From: Sulfurimonas sp.
GTDB taxonomy: Bacteria; Campylobacterota; Campylobacteria; Campylobacterales; Sulfurimonadaceae
Assembly: GCF_028713515.1 (NCBI RefSeq)
Contig: NZ_JAQTOD010000003.1
Location: forward strand, 1 to 64,000
Reading direction: 5' to 3'
DNA length: 64,000 nt
Shown: in pieces, positions 43,280 through 50,861 of the stretch
How positions within the stretch are numbered: the stretch's first letter is position 1
How the letters are laid out: every line of letters starts with the position of its first letter
The notes under the pieces: generated by a model
What the model saw: the letters and a program-made list of their open reading frames with translations, nothing else
What the model was told of the DNA's origin: nothing
The model's database searches: none
Made by a program: the position numbers and the translations under genes

Positions 43280-43928
43280 TGTTTGCTTCTTCTAGCCTTT
43301 GAACTGTTCCTATATCATGCCATCTTCCAGCATAAAATGAACCGCCTACTCTTTTATCTTGCATAACTAGCCGGAGCAGTGGTGCCAATGGTGCTTTTAC
43401 ACACTCTAAATCATTAAATAGTTTTTTTGAGTAGTATCCAATACCGCTAAATGTAAATTTCTCTTTTGCATCATTTAAAATTCTATTTTCGAGCAGAGCA
43501 AAATCCCCATTTTGGTTATGTTCTGGATTTTTTACCAAAATAAGATGCGCCAAATCTTCGCCCAAATCAAAACTATTTTTAAACTCATAATCAGACCAAA
43601 TATCGCCATTTACAACCAAAAATGTCTCACTTTTTATCAGCGGAAGCGCCTTTACAATTCCGCCAGCACTCTCTAGCCCTCCACAAATCTGCTCGTCGGA
43701 GTAGATGAGGCTAACTCCCCATCTTGAGCCATCTCCTAGTGCTTCTGGGATTTTGTATCCTAGATGTGCAATGTTTATGACAATGTCACTAAAGCCCAAA
43801 AAAGCGAGTTTTTCTATATGCCAAACTATCAGGGGTTTATTATGAACTTTAAGCAGGGGCTTTGGAAGAACATCCGTTAATGGACGCATCCTCTCCCCTC
43901 GTCCAGCCGCTAAAATCATTGCAGTCAT
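43266..43928 (-). CDS. murU: MurU-like MurNAc-1-phosphate uridylyltransferase
   Basis: 220 residues, single nucleotidyltransferase domain. The N-terminal MILAAGRGERMRPLTDVLPK with LLKV, HIEKLAFLGFSDIVINIAHLG, the SDEQICGGLESAGGI segment and VNGDIWSDY closely follow MurU of Pseudomonas (about 223 residues). MurU converts MurNAc 1-phosphate plus UTP to UDP-MurNAc. Its expected partner kinase AmgK is encoded at 18472-19419. General sugar-1-phosphate nucleotidyltransferases are longer or have left-handed helix tails, absent here. Confidence 0.82.
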   Translation of the reverse strand: MTAMILAAGRGERMRPLTDVLPKPLLKVHNKPLIVWHIEKLAFLGFSDIVINIAHLGYKIPEALGDGSRWGVSLIYSDEQICGGLESAGGIVKALPLIKSETFLVVNGDIWSDYEFKNSFDLGEDLAHLILVKNPEHNQNGDFALLENRILNDAKEKFTFSGIGYYSKKLFNDLECVKAPLAPLLRLVMQDKRVGGSFYAGRWHDIGTVQRLEEANITSL

Positions 43929-44055
43929 CTAAATCCCCTGTTGTTAATTCAAATATAGTACTAAATCCGCTCTTAATTTTGGTTTTAGTGAGAAATTTTA
44001 ATACAATAGCAAAAATATCAAATTACTCTCAACAACCACCAAAACAAGGAAAAGT

Positions 44056-45681
44056 ATGGATCTGCTATCAAAAAGTGCCCCACTTGAAGAGTCTATTTCA
44101 AAGATGAAGAGTGTTTTAGAAGCCGTTGGATGTGAGGTAATATTTTCTCATCAAAAGCATCCACTTCAAAACTGCTTCTCTGTAAATCTTGCCTCCGCTG
44201 AAGCTCCAAAACATATCTACTCAAACGGCAAAGGAGTTGTTGAGCAGGCTTCGGTTGCTAGTGCGCTTGGCGAATATATAGAGAGACTTCAGACAAATAA
44301 TTTTTTTACGGATTTTTATCTTGGTGGAGAAAAACACTATCCAGATGAGATCGCGTTTGAGTTTGGTGGGAATTATCTCAGCAATGAACTAACTCATATT
44401 TATGATCCACTTGAGCAGTTAACTTATGAAGATTTAGTGGATTTCAACAGTGATTTTACGGATAAAATTGTCGCACTTCCATTTGTAAAACACTCAACCA
44501 AAGAGAGCATCTATTTTCCAGTAAATATCTTAAATAATCTATATGTAAGCAATGGACTAGCAACAGGAAATACACCAAAAGAGGCGCAGGTTCAGGCTTT
44601 AAGTGAGATTTTTGAGAGATACGCGAAAATAGAGATTATCAAAAACGGCTACACTCTGCCAAAGTTTCCACAAGAGATACTTGAGCAATTTGAAAAAGTT
44701 AGCAACGATATTCTAGCTCTTAGAAACCTCGGCTATATAGTGGAAGTTCTTGACGCATCTCTTGGTGGGAAGTTTCCAGTTACAGCCATTTCTCTCATTA
44801 ATCAGAAAAATTCCACCATCTTTGTCTCATTCGGCTCTCATCCCATACTTGAAGTTTCACTAGAGAGAACTATGAGCGAACTTATGCAAGGTCGAAATTT
44901 AGACAATCTTGACACTTTTGAAACGCCAACATTTGACATGAGCGTAGTCTCAGACAGCTTTAACATTGAGTCTCATTTTGTTGACTCAAACGGAAAGCTT
45001 GGATTTGGATTTTTAAGTTCTAAAAAAAGTTTTGAGTACGCATCATGGGCGTATGCTGGAAGCTCCACCGAAGATGAACATAACTTTCTTTTTGATATCT
45101 TAGATAAAATAGGCAAAGAGCTGTATCTGCGAGAGTATGATTACCTTGGGTTTTACTCATGTCAAATGATAGTTCCCTCGCTTTCAGAGGTTTATCCTAT
45201 TGAAGATTTGATATACAACAATAAAAACAGTGGAAAATTTCTCCGTGATTTTGTCTTAAACTACTCAAATTATGACCCAGAAGATATACTCTTTGAAATT
45301 GAACAACTAGATGATTCTTTGGATGTTGGAAAGTATATTGGTGTGATATTTGAAGAGAGTTTTAGTATGCGCGAACTAAAAGCCCAAACTCATCTCTTGC
45401 TTGGCAATAAAGAAGAAGCACTGGAACTGTTACAATTTGAAACAAATAAGCTTGGATATATTGTCGCTGAACTTCTTAGAGCAGATGAGCAAAATCTATC
45501 TCTAGAGGATTATGAAGAGGGTATGATAGAGATTTTTACAAGCAAGAAGTACCAAAAAGCCCTAAAAGCAGTAACAAACGAAGGATTACTCTTTTGCACA
45601 AAATTTCATCTGGATTATTTAAATATTTTAGAGATGTATAAAAAATTGCAAAATCGTAAAGTTGCATATAGTAAAAAATAG
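44056..45681 (+). CDS. ycaO: YcaO-family protein (E. coli YcaO type)
   Basis: 541 residues, close to E. coli YcaO (586). Shared segments: NGKGVVEQASVASALGEYIERLQTN, PVNILNNLYVSNGLATGNTPKEAQVQALSEIFERYAK, SLGGKFPVTAISLIN, FVSFGSHPILEVSLERTMSELMQGR and a helical C-terminal domain ending LEMYKKLQNRKVAYSKK. YcaO domains activate amide backbones with ATP; the E. coli protein assists RimO in methylthiolation of ribosomal protein S12 by an unclear mechanism. No azole-peptide precursor or cyclodehydratase partner is adjacent, so a natural-product role is unlikely. Confidence 0.88.
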   Translation: MDLLSKSAPLEESISKMKSVLEAVGCEVIFSHQKHPLQNCFSVNLASAEAPKHIYSNGKGVVEQASVASALGEYIERLQTNNFFTDFYLGGEKHYPDEIAFEFGGNYLSNELTHIYDPLEQLTYEDLVDFNSDFTDKIVALPFVKHSTKESIYFPVNILNNLYVSNGLATGNTPKEAQVQALSEIFERYAKIEIIKNGYTLPKFPQEILEQFEKVSNDILALRNLGYIVEVLDASLGGKFPVTAISLINQKNSTIFVSFGSHPILEVSLERTMSELMQGRNLDNLDTFETPTFDMSVVSDSFNIESHFVDSNGKLGFGFLSSKKSFEYASWAYAGSSTEDEHNFLFDILDKIGKELYLREYDYLGFYSCQMIVPSLSEVYPIEDLIYNNKNSGKFLRDFVLNYSNYDPEDILFEIEQLDDSLDVGKYIGVIFEESFSMRELKAQTHLLLGNKEEALELLQFETNKLGYIVAELLRADEQNLSLEDYEEGMIEIFTSKKYQKALKAVTNEGLLFCTKFHLDYLNILEMYKKLQNRKVAYSKK

Positions 45682-45691
45682 TGCTATTATA

Positions 45692-45723
45692 GAAGCAGAC
45701 ACCATTGGTATGCGGTTTGCTTC
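45692..45723. repeat. Hairpin between ycaO and dacA
   Basis: GAAGCAGAC (45692-45700) pairs with GTTTGCTTC (45715-45723) with one G-U pair. Lies 11 bases after the ycaO stop and 28 before the dacA start. No T-run follows on the plus strand, so terminator function is uncertain; it could be a leader hairpin. Confidence 0.45.
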
Positions 45724-45751
45724 ATACAACTACAAAAATAAAAGGTAGCTC

Positions 45752-46555
45752 ATGAAAAAGAAAATATTACTACTCTCTCTACTTTGTTCTATTAGCCTAT
45801 TTGCTGATATAAACAAGGAAGAGTGCAATAAATTTGAAGTAAAAGCACTGCTCATTAAAGATATGAACACTCATAAATTACTATACTCAAAAGAAGCCAC
45901 AAAGAGAGTAGCTCCTGCTAGCCTTACTAAAATCATAACAGCTCTTTTAGCCATCGAGAAAAAAAGCCTTGGCAGAGAGGTGAAAATCACAAGAGAAATG
46001 ACAAGAGTTGAGCCAACAAGAGCCGGATACAGAGTCGGTGATGTTATTTTGATGGAAGATTTGTTAAAAGCCGCAATGATAGAGTCTGATAATGACGCAG
46101 CAAAATCAATTGCTATTGCCATTGGTGGAACTGAGGCTAAGTTTGTAGAGATGATGAATAAAAAAGTTAAAAAAATAGGCATGAAAAACACACACTTTAC
46201 AAACGCTTGCGGATTTGACAACAAAGAACACTACTCCACTCCACAAGATTTATTAAAAATGGCAGAGTATGCTATAAAAAATGAGAAATTTAACAGCGTT
46301 AGCTCACTAAATAGTCATAAATACGCTTCACTTGACAGCAAACATAGACCATTTCATGCAAACACTCACAACCATCTCTTAAGCAGTTATGAGTATGCGG
46401 TAGGAATCAAAACAGGCTACACTTCAAAGGCTGGACCTTGTTTGATAGCACGAGCGAAAAAAGGTAAAAAAGATTGTGTTATTGTAATGATGAATGCAAA
46501 AGAGAACCGCTGGAAAACAGCAAAAAATATATTTGAACAGGTTTTAGAGAGTTAA
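45752..46555 (+). CDS. dacA: Short D-alanyl-D-alanine carboxypeptidase (PBP5/6 family)
   Basis: 267 residues with a signal peptide (ending LFA at 18). Penicillin-binding motifs: SLTK (57-60), SDN (112-114) and KTG (220-222 in IKTGYTSKAG). It trims terminal D-Ala from stem peptides in the periplasm. Compared with E. coli PBP5 (about 400 residues) it lacks the C-terminal beta domain and membrane anchor, so it should be soluble; a DD-endopeptidase role like PBP7 is an alternative. Confidence 0.9.
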   Translation: MKKKILLLSLLCSISLFADINKEECNKFEVKALLIKDMNTHKLLYSKEATKRVAPASLTKIITALLAIEKKSLGREVKITREMTRVEPTRAGYRVGDVILMEDLLKAAMIESDNDAAKSIAIAIGGTEAKFVEMMNKKVKKIGMKNTHFTNACGFDNKEHYSTPQDLLKMAEYAIKNEKFNSVSSLNSHKYASLDSKHRPFHANTHNHLLSSYEYAVGIKTGYTSKAGPCLIARAKKGKKDCVIVMMNAKENRWKTAKNIFEQVLES

Positions 46556-46653
46556 TATTCGTTCATATTTATTGTTTTTATGGTTCTGTTACAAAGAACA
46601 AGCAACTAATAATTTGAGCTATAATATAGTGTAATTTATTTTAAGGAAATTAG

Positions 46654-47532
46654 ATGATAAAGATTGTTACTTTGGTAATGTCGTTGTATATTTTGGTTGG
46701 TGCTTCTGATTATAGTCGCGCGAATGCTGCTTCAAAAGAGGCTCTCAAAGGGCTAGATTGTGAATATGGAGATTGCCCAAAAGTTGAGGAGAAGATAGTC
46801 GAGAAACCGGTTATTATATTTGTTGAAAAGCCTGTAGTAGTAGAAAAAGTTATAGTTAAAGAAAAGATAGTTGATAGGCCAGTATACATTGAGCAAGAAG
46901 AAAAGCCAGTATCAAAAAAGAAATTCAGTCGTGATACGGCTGTCGTAAAAAGTGGCTATAGCTCTTGTGCGGAGATCAAAGAGTCCTTTCCTGAGTCAAA
47001 AAGTGGGTACTTTGATATTATCATTGACAACACAGACAATAAAGTATATTGTGAAATGTCAATCGCTGGTGGCGGATGGACTAGAGTTTGGCAAGCAACT
47101 GATAAAAATTACAATCAACCTCAATATGATTATGATGTCTCGTACAGTTTCACTGAACAATCATCTCAAACTATGATCTCTTTTGACAATAACGGCAGAC
47201 AGATAAGCCCATACTATTTCAGCACGCCAGCAGAGTGGAAAGTTCAACACCCAATGGCATATAACAGAGGCGAGAGTACAGTTGAGGCGATAGATGCTTA
47301 CACGAACAAAAGCTACAGAAACAGAAAAGTGTATTATGGTTTTGAGCAATTCTCAAGCAGATGTACGGATAATTTTTATAACGGAAAGTATGGAAAAGTT
47401 TGTATAGCTTCTACTGAGGCACCATTTTATTCAGGATTTAATACATCTTACGAGGATTACTGCAGTACATCTAACAAAAACTACAGTGAAGTTTCGTGTG
47501 GAAATATGAGATTTTCAATATTTATGAGATAA
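46654..47532 (+). CDS. Exported protein with fibrinogen-like domain segment and KPV/VEK-rich linker
   Basis: 292 residues. Signal peptide (to about 18), then residues 45-90 form a Val/Lys/Glu/Pro-rich linker with repeated VEKPV- and EKIV-type units, then a globular domain from Cys105. CAEIKESFPESKSGYFDI and VYCEMSIAGGGWTRVWQ (131-147) match the start of fibrinogen C-terminal domains, common in animals and scattered in bacteria. The rest has four more Cys (pairs likely bridged) but lacks the usual FReD end. The domain often binds glycans or acetyl groups; a surface adhesin is inferred. Single gene. Confidence 0.65.
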   Translation: MIKIVTLVMSLYILVGASDYSRANAASKEALKGLDCEYGDCPKVEEKIVEKPVIIFVEKPVVVEKVIVKEKIVDRPVYIEQEEKPVSKKKFSRDTAVVKSGYSSCAEIKESFPESKSGYFDIIIDNTDNKVYCEMSIAGGGWTRVWQATDKNYNQPQYDYDVSYSFTEQSSQTMISFDNNGRQISPYYFSTPAEWKVQHPMAYNRGESTVEAIDAYTNKSYRNRKVYYGFEQFSSRCTDNFYNGKYGKVCIASTEAPFYSGFNTSYEDYCSTSNKNYSEVSCGNMRFSIFMR

Positions 47533-47548
47533 GTGGAGTGCATAGCCA

Positions 47549-48526
47549 TCACATTATTGTGTATGGCTGAACCTCACCCCTTGAAGCAAATGGCGAGCTC
47601 TTAAACTCGCTACTATCACAAGATAGCGTATAAACAACATCCTCTTTTGCTTTACAGTAAGTAAGCACTATCTTCATCGCTAACTCTTTATCTGCACTGC
47701 TTGCATTTTTACTAAGTATTGCATGTGGAGCCGGAATCCCAATAGTTTTGATATGAACATATTTTTCACTCTTTATATTTTGAAGATGAACATTCTCATC
47801 TTGATTTCGACCAACCACAAGTTTTGCACCATCAGAGAGTCTTAGATGGCGACCGAATTTCATAAGTGGAATGTCTGAGACTTCAAACTTATCATATTTT
47901 ATAAAGTCGTACATTTTTTTGGCAAAATTTGCATCAGTTAAAAGACAACCACCGCCAGGGCTCTCAAAATTGTCAAGTCCTATCTCTTTTACAAGCTCAA
48001 GCTGTCTATCTCTGCTTCTTCCGACAATCTCTTCCAATTTTTCTCTATCTACCCATCCATTTAACTCCGCAATTGTTGGAGCCAATGCTTTAGCTGAGAG
48101 TGGACGAAGAAGCAGACCATCACAGTTACTCTCGTTTAGTACAAGTTGAAGAGAGTCTTTGTTTTGACTCATCGGTCTCTGCCCTAAAACTTCACCACTT
48201 ATAAGAAACGATGCTCCCTCCGCCTCCATAACTCTTTTTGCAACTGAAAACATCTTTGCATGACAATCTATACAAGGGTTAAAGTTTTTACCATATCCAT
48301 GCTTTGGGTCAAAGAGAACATCTTGCAAAAACTCACTCTCTATATCTATGATTTTTAGCTCTGCACCCACTTGCTTACACATATTTTGCATATGCTCTAG
48401 CCTATCTTTTGTACTTCCAAAACCAGTGTTTATGTTTACTGCTAGAACTTCTATACCCTGATCTATGATAAGTTTTATTGCCAAAGTCGAGTCTAATCCA
48501 CCGCTAAAAAGTGCGATTGCTTTCAT
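47549..48526 (-). CDS. PP-loop ATPase with C-terminal NFACT-R-like domain, predicted RNA-modifying thiolase
   Basis: 325 residues. PP-loop SGGLDSTLA at 8-16, a MnmA/ThiI-like domain with NPCIDCHAKMF (CxxC) and ISGEVLGQRPMSQ, a Cys in GGGCLLTD, then a C-terminal region (about 215-325) with MKFGRHLRLSDGAKLVVGRNQDEN, which resembles the NFACT-R RNA-binding domain. PP-loop enzymes of this type adenylate tRNA uridines before thiolation. Classical MnmA is longer and has other domains. Substrate unknown. 44 bases lie between it and the upstream helicase gene. Confidence 0.7.
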   Translation of the reverse strand: MKAIALFSGGLDSTLAIKLIIDQGIEVLAVNINTGFGSTKDRLEHMQNMCKQVGAELKIIDIESEFLQDVLFDPKHGYGKNFNPCIDCHAKMFSVAKRVMEAEGASFLISGEVLGQRPMSQNKDSLQLVLNESNCDGLLLRPLSAKALAPTIAELNGWVDREKLEEIVGRSRDRQLELVKEIGLDNFESPGGGCLLTDANFAKKMYDFIKYDKFEVSDIPLMKFGRHLRLSDGAKLVVGRNQDENVHLQNIKSEKYVHIKTIGIPAPHAILSKNASSADKELAMKIVLTYCKAKEDVVYTLSCDSSEFKSSPFASRGEVQPYTIM

Positions 48527-48570
48527 GTTTTTTCCTCTATCTAGTTTGCAAATTATATAAAAAAGTTGTT

Positions 48571-49833
48571 TTATCTTCGTTTAGAACTATCTTTTGATGA
48601 GCTTTGTGGTGAAGAGTTTCTAGGTCTTGAGCTTCTATTTCCACCTCTATTGCCTCCCCTATTTCCACCTTGATTTATCGGCTCTGCTTTTATGGCTGGG
48701 TCTGGCTTAAACGCTTTTAACCATACTTTTGGTATATCTTTTTTTATCAATTTTTCAATATTTGCAAGGTACTCATGTTCATCCACACAAACAAGCGAAA
48801 TTGCCTCGCCTTCATTACCAGCTCGCCCAGTTCGCCCTATTCTATGAACATAATCCTCTGGAACATTTGGCAGTTCAAAATTTACAACATGAGGAAGCTG
48901 GTCTATATCTATCCCCCTTGCTGCGATGTCTGTAGCAACTAAGACTCTAACTTCCCCGGCTTTAAAGTCTGCCAATGCCTTCGTTCTAGCATTTTGACTC
49001 TTGTTTCCATGGATTGCAACAGATGTTATACCATCTTTTTCAAGCTGTGCACTTAAACGATTTGCTCCATGTTTTGTTCTTGTAAAAACAAGAACTTGCT
49101 TCCACTTTCCATCCACAATAAGATGCAATAACAACTCTTTTTTACGAGTGCAGTCAACTGGATAAACGGCTTGCTTAACACTCTCTGATGCAGTATTGCG
49201 ACGAGCGACCTCTATGAGAACTGGGGAGTTTAAAAGAGTTTCCGAGAGCCTTTTAATCTCATCAGAGTATGTTGCTGAAAAGAGTAGATTTTGTCTATCT
49301 TTTGGCAGAAGTACAAGCACTTTTTTGATGTCATTTATAAAACCCATATCGAGCATTCTGTCCGCTTCATCAAGAACAAGAAATTTAACTTCCTTCAAAT
49401 CAATACAATCTTGAGATATAAGATCCAAAAGTCGCCCAGGAGTAGCAATAACTATGTCCACACCTTTGCGAAGTTGCGCTATTTGTGGGTTTATCTTTAC
49501 TCCACCAAAAATAACCGCTGATTTATACGGAAGATATTTTCCGTATGTATCAACACTCTCGCCAACCTGTGCAGCTAGCTCTCTTGTAGGTGTGAGAATA
49601 AGAGCTTTTACTGCGTACTTATTTCTAGTTGGCTTAACTTTTGTGAGCAACTCTAACAGTGGTAGAGTAAAACCTGCTGTTTTTCCAGTTCCTGTTTGAG
49701 CACCTGCTAAAATATCTCTTTTGCTTAATATAACTGGTATAGCTTGTTGCTGTATAGGCGTTGGTTCTGTGTAACCTTGGTCTTTAATAGCTTTTAGTAG
49801 TGGTTCCGATAGTCCTAATGTGGTAAATGACAA
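48571..49833 (-). CDS. rhlE: DEAD-box RNA helicase (RhlE-like)
   Basis: 420 residues. Q motif and [26 protein letters not shown] at the start, Walker [32 protein letters not shown], then RecA2 motifs [12 protein letters not shown] and [10 protein letters not shown]. The tail has [12 protein letters not shown] and Ser/Arg-rich sequence, as in RNA-binding tails. Unwinds short RNA duplexes in ribosome assembly or decay. Divergent from a degenerate helicase-like gene at 49944-50861. Confidence 0.93.
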   Translation of the reverse strand: MSFTTLGLSEPLLKAIKDQGYTEPTPIQQQAIPVILSKRDILAGAQTGTGKTAGFTLPLLELLTKVKPTRNKYAVKALILTPTRELAAQVGESVDTYGKYLPYKSAVIFGGVKINPQIAQLRKGVDIVIATPGRLLDLISQDCIDLKEVKFLVLDEADRMLDMGFINDIKKVLVLLPKDRQNLLFSATYSDEIKRLSETLLNSPVLIEVARRNTASESVKQAVYPVDCTRKKELLLHLIVDGKWKQVLVFTRTKHGANRLSAQLEKDGITSVAIHGNKSQNARTKALADFKAGEVRVLVATDIAARGIDIDQLPHVVNFELPNVPEDYVHRIGRTGRAGNEGEAISLVCVDEHEYLANIEKLIKKDIPKVWLKAFKPDPAIKAEPINQGGNRGGNRGGNRSSRPRNSSPQSSSKDSSKRR

Positions 49834-49943
49834 TGTTTATCCTAATTTTTTGCCTATGGTAGCATAATTTATTAGATATAAGATACAATTCCTAGACTTC
49901 TTTTTTTGAGAGATCGACCATATCACTTCACTAGGATTTTCAC

Positions 49944-50861
49944 ATGTCAACTACTCAAATCAACATAAAACACAACAATCATCGTGTTCATCCTTGCCCA
50001 AACGAAAAAAAACTAGAACTACTTAACCTGCTTATTGCAAAAAATAGTAAAACAAAGATCACAATTGTTACAGCAAATAGTCTTGAGCTGTTAAAGGGTG
50101 CCATTTATGAAGAGAATATCACTGTTGTAGATGACAATGAACTTATAAAATCAAACGATTTAATCAGCGAACTTCTTATCAGTTATGACTTACCAGATAG
50201 AGCAATTATCTATATGGCGAGATTGGCAAAGGCAACTCAGACGGCACTTGTCTTGCTAGATTCAAGTGAGCAAAAAGAGCTGTACCCAATAGAGACGCTT
50301 CTTGGAAGAGCCATCAAACAAGAGATTATTACTGGTTTTGAGTATCAGAATATAGAGAAATTTAAAGTTATCCAAGAGAGCAAAAAGCCGAAAAAAGAGT
50401 ATGCATTTAACGCTTCATCTGGTGAAAAACCAAAATATGATAAGCCAAAAAGAGATGGTTTTAAATCTGAGAAAAAACCTTACGATAGGGCAAAGAGGGA
50501 TGATTCAACATCAGAAAAAAAGCCTTACGACAAAGCAAAAAAGGCTGACTTTAATTCTGAAAAGAAGCCTTATGGCAAAACAAAAAGAGATGATTTCAAA
50601 TCCGATAAAAAACCTTATGACAAGGCAAAGCAAGGTACTTTTTCAGATAATAAACCAAAAAAATGGGATGATAAAAATAGACCACAAAATAAATTTTTAG
50701 GTAAAGATGAAAATGGTAAAGCTATATTTTCAGGAAAGAGTAAAGATAGAAATCATCGCTATGATGGAAGCGCCAAAGAAGCACCAGAGACCGTGCAAAA
50801 AGTTGGAAGAAAAATAAATATCAAAGCGCTAAAACCAAAAGAAGATAAATCTAGCTCTTAA
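49944..50861 (+). CDS. Degenerate RecA2-like pseudo-helicase with 15-residue basic repeats
   Basis: 305 residues. Residues 1-140 align by eye with the second RecA domain of the divergent DEAD-box protein: HRVHPCPNEKKLELLNLLI ~ [25 protein letters not shown] ~ [23 protein letters not shown] ~ [15 protein letters not shown], then ALVLLDSSEQKELYPIETLL ~ [20 protein letters not shown]. The catalytic TxRxxRG and HRIGRTGR residues are lost. Residues 162-236 hold five tandem 15-residue repeats of the type KKPYDKAKRDDFKSE, followed by a basic tail. No ATPase half. An RNA-binding or helicase partner role is inferred. It overlaps converging dnaG by 11 bases. Confidence 0.7.
   Translation: MSTTQINIKHNNHRVHPCPNEKKLELLNLLIAKNSKTKITIVTANSLELLKGAIYEENITVVDDNELIKSNDLISELLISYDLPDRAIIYMARLAKATQTALVLLDSSEQKELYPIETLLGRAIKQEIITGFEYQNIEKFKVIQESKKPKKEYAFNASSGEKPKYDKPKRDGFKSEKKPYDRAKRDDSTSEKKPYDKAKKADFNSEKKPYGKTKRDDFKSDKKPYDKAKQGTFSDNKPKKWDDKNRPQNKFLGKDENGKAIFSGKSKDRNHRYDGSAKEAPETVQKVGRKINIKALKPKEDKSSS
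50427..50651 (+). repeat. Tandem 45-bp coding repeat (5 copies)
   Basis: Five in-frame units of 45 bases encode 15-residue repeats (residues 162-236) of the form KKPYDxAKxxxFxSE. Units vary at the DNA level, so the repeat looks old and kept by selection for a basic, Tyr-spaced linker. Confidence 0.85.

Noticed and set aside
44056-45681. Thiazole/oxazole-modified peptide cluster built around YcaO
   Set aside because: No small precursor peptide, dehydrogenase or E1-like partner is adjacent, and the protein follows the E. coli YcaO layout along its length.
50427-50651. CRISPR-like or mobile repeat array
   Set aside because: The 45-bp units are in frame within a gene, diverged at DNA level and have no spacers.
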